Shown piece by piece: positions 6,454-7,392 of a stretch of DNA of 7,392 bases. The notes under the pieces were generated by a model. It was not told the origin of the DNA and did not search any database. It saw only the letters and a program-made list of their open reading frames with translations. How positions within the stretch are numbered: position 1 is the first letter of the stretch; each line of letters opens with the position of its first letter. This DNA comes from Candidatus Hydrogenedentota bacterium (GTDB taxonomy: Bacteria > Hydrogenedentota > Hydrogenedentia > Hydrogenedentales > SLHB01), in assembly GCA_016934125.1 (NCBI GenBank), contig JAFGTL010000316.1:1-7392 (forward strand), read 5' to 3'. A program made the translations under genes and the position numbers.

Positions 6454-7392
6454 ATGTTTACAGGACTTGTCGTTGTGATGGAAACGCTTTCTGTGCTTTC
6501 AGCCCCCCGGATCGCCACGGTTGAAGAGGTGTGTGAGGCCTATCCTGCGCGGATTGACGGCCTCCTCGAGGCGCTCGATCTCGAGCGGCCCGGGCTCGAA
6601 AAGGCGAAGGCCGCGGCCGATGCCGGCGATCGGGCGGCGGCGTGTCAGGCGCTGCTCGCCTACTACCGGGACGGCGACACGGCCGCGTGGCTGCGCCAGC
6701 CGCTGCCTGAGCCCGGCGAGGGCCGCGACGCCGCAGCCGATGCCGTCCTGGACGGCGTGTTCACGAACTACCGGATCACGGCCAAGGTGCCCACCCGGCC
6801 CGACGGCGGCCTCGACTGGGCGTACAACGGGCCCGACGGCGACAAGGAATGGGGATGGGGGCTGAACCGGCACCCCTGGGCCGGCACCTTGCTCCGGGCC
6901 TACAGGACGACGGGCAACCCTATCTATCTCGACGAACTCGATCGGCTCATTCAGGACTGGATCCTCGTCAACCCCTATCCCGGGAAGCGGAACAGCACGC
7001 CCCAATGGCGCGGCCTCGAAGTGCGCTCCCGGGCCGGCGGCCAATGGCTCCCCATATTCTTCGGCCTGCAGCAGGCCGACGGCTTCACCCCGGCTACACG
7101 GCTGTTGATGCTCTCGAGCGTTCCCGATCACGCCCATTACGCCCGCCATTTCCACGCCCGCGGCGGGAATTGGATCACCATGGAAATGAATGGCTTGGCC
7201 AGTATCGCCGCGGCCTGGCCCGAGTTCCGCGAGGCCGGCGCCTGGGCCGATTATGCCGCCGAGCGGCTCCTGCCCGAGATGGCCGCGCAAGTCTATCCGG
7301 ACGGCGTTCAGATGGAACTCACCTCCCATTACCACCGGGTGGCGCTTCACAGTTTCGAGCAGTTCGCGACCATCCTTGCGCGGGCCGGCTAC
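6454..7392 (+). CDS. Heparinase II/III-family polysaccharide lyase, N-terminal part (runs off the window)
   Basis: 313 residues are visible with no stop. The sequence matches the N-terminal alpha/alpha-toroid domain of heparinase II/III-type lyases (PL12, PL15, PL17, PL21 and relatives). Seen in order: QALLAYYRDGD (about 67-77); WGWGLNRHPWAG (133-144) and AYRTTGNPIYLDEL, the usual 'W-x-W-x-L-N-R-H ... TG' block; WRGLEVRSR (185-193); GGNWITMEMNGLA with Asn239; and QVYPDGVQMELTSHYH with Tyr293. Asn239 and Tyr293 correspond to the substrate-neutralising Asn and catalytic Tyr of HepIII-like enzymes, and their 54-residue spacing agrees with what I recall for HepIII. The catalytic His and the C-terminal beta-sandwich domain lie beyond the window. 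Such enzymes cleave uronic-acid-containing glycans (heparan sulphate, alginate, others) by beta-elimination; the substrate is not decidable here. The N-terminus (MFTGLVVVMETLSVLSAP) is only weakly hydrophobic and lacks basic residues, so export is uncertain. A start at 6478 would make it cytoplasmic. Confidence 0.85.
   Translation, partial: MFTGLVVVMETLSVLSAPRIATVEEVCEAYPARIDGLLEALDLERPGLEKAKAAADAGDRAAACQALLAYYRDGDTAAWLRQPLPEPGEGRDAAADAVLDGVFTNYRITAKVPTRPDGGLDWAYNGPDGDKEWGWGLNRHPWAGTLLRAYRTTGNPIYLDELDRLIQDWILVNPYPGKRNSTPQWRGLEVRSRAGGQWLPIFFGLQQADGFTPATRLLMLSSVPDHAHYARHFHARGGNWITMEMNGLASIAAAWPEFREAGAWADYAAERLLPEMAAQVYPDGVQMELTSHYHRVALHSFEQFATILARAGY

Noticed and set aside
6328..6456. The beta-helix and lyase genes are in the same frame, with only the TGA at 6328 and no further stop before the ATG at 6454, suggesting a fusion or readthrough
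   Set aside because: The intervening translation is Pro-rich and unlike either protein, the beta-helix protein ends with its normal C-terminal motif, and a Shine-Dalgarno sequence and start codon follow. Lack of stops in 120 GC-rich bases is unremarkable.
6499..7350. A 283-codon minus-strand open frame opposite the lyase
   Set aside because: The plus-strand frame here carries the conserved heparinase II/III motifs, and the minus translation matches nothing I recognise.

Overview
The window is very G+C-rich (about two thirds by eye). It holds three plus-strand genes in one direction, preceded by what may be the last 33 codons of a fourth. Codons end mostly in G or C. All of this fits a free-living bacterium rich in secreted glycan-active proteins. 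The closest stylistic match I know is the PVC group (Planctomycetota, Lentisphaerota, Kiritimatiellota) or lineages such as Hydrogenedentota. That is an inference from protein architecture; no marker gene is present.

Layout. Positions 1-102: possible 3' end of an unknown gene. 173-4342: a secreted protein of 1389 residues with discoidin-type (F5/8 type C) modules, a CBM9/DOMON-like module, a TolB/WD40-like beta-propeller resembling the hydrazine synthase alpha subunit fold, and two c-type haem CXXCH sites. 4343-4407: short spacer with a GC hairpin. 4408-6330: a secreted right-handed parallel beta-helix protein of 640 residues with a DUF1565-like N-terminus. 6331-6453: spacer with a possible sigma-70-like promoter and a second hairpin that shares an exact 14-base arm with the first. 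6454 to the window end: the N-terminal 313 residues of a heparinase II/III-type polysaccharide lyase.

Working together. The last two genes look like a polysaccharide-degradation module: a beta-helix protein, a fold common in lyases and glycosidases, next to an alpha/alpha-toroid lyase for uronic-acid-containing glycans. The first gene carries carbohydrate-binding-type modules and could attach a dihaem redox or electron-transfer unit to the same substrate or to the cell surface. Its enzymatic role is unknown. The most interesting points are this haem/propeller/binding-module fusion beside glycan lyase-like genes, its permuted discoidin repeat, and the repeated intergenic hairpin element. No tRNA, rRNA, CRISPR array, insertion sequence or phage gene was seen.
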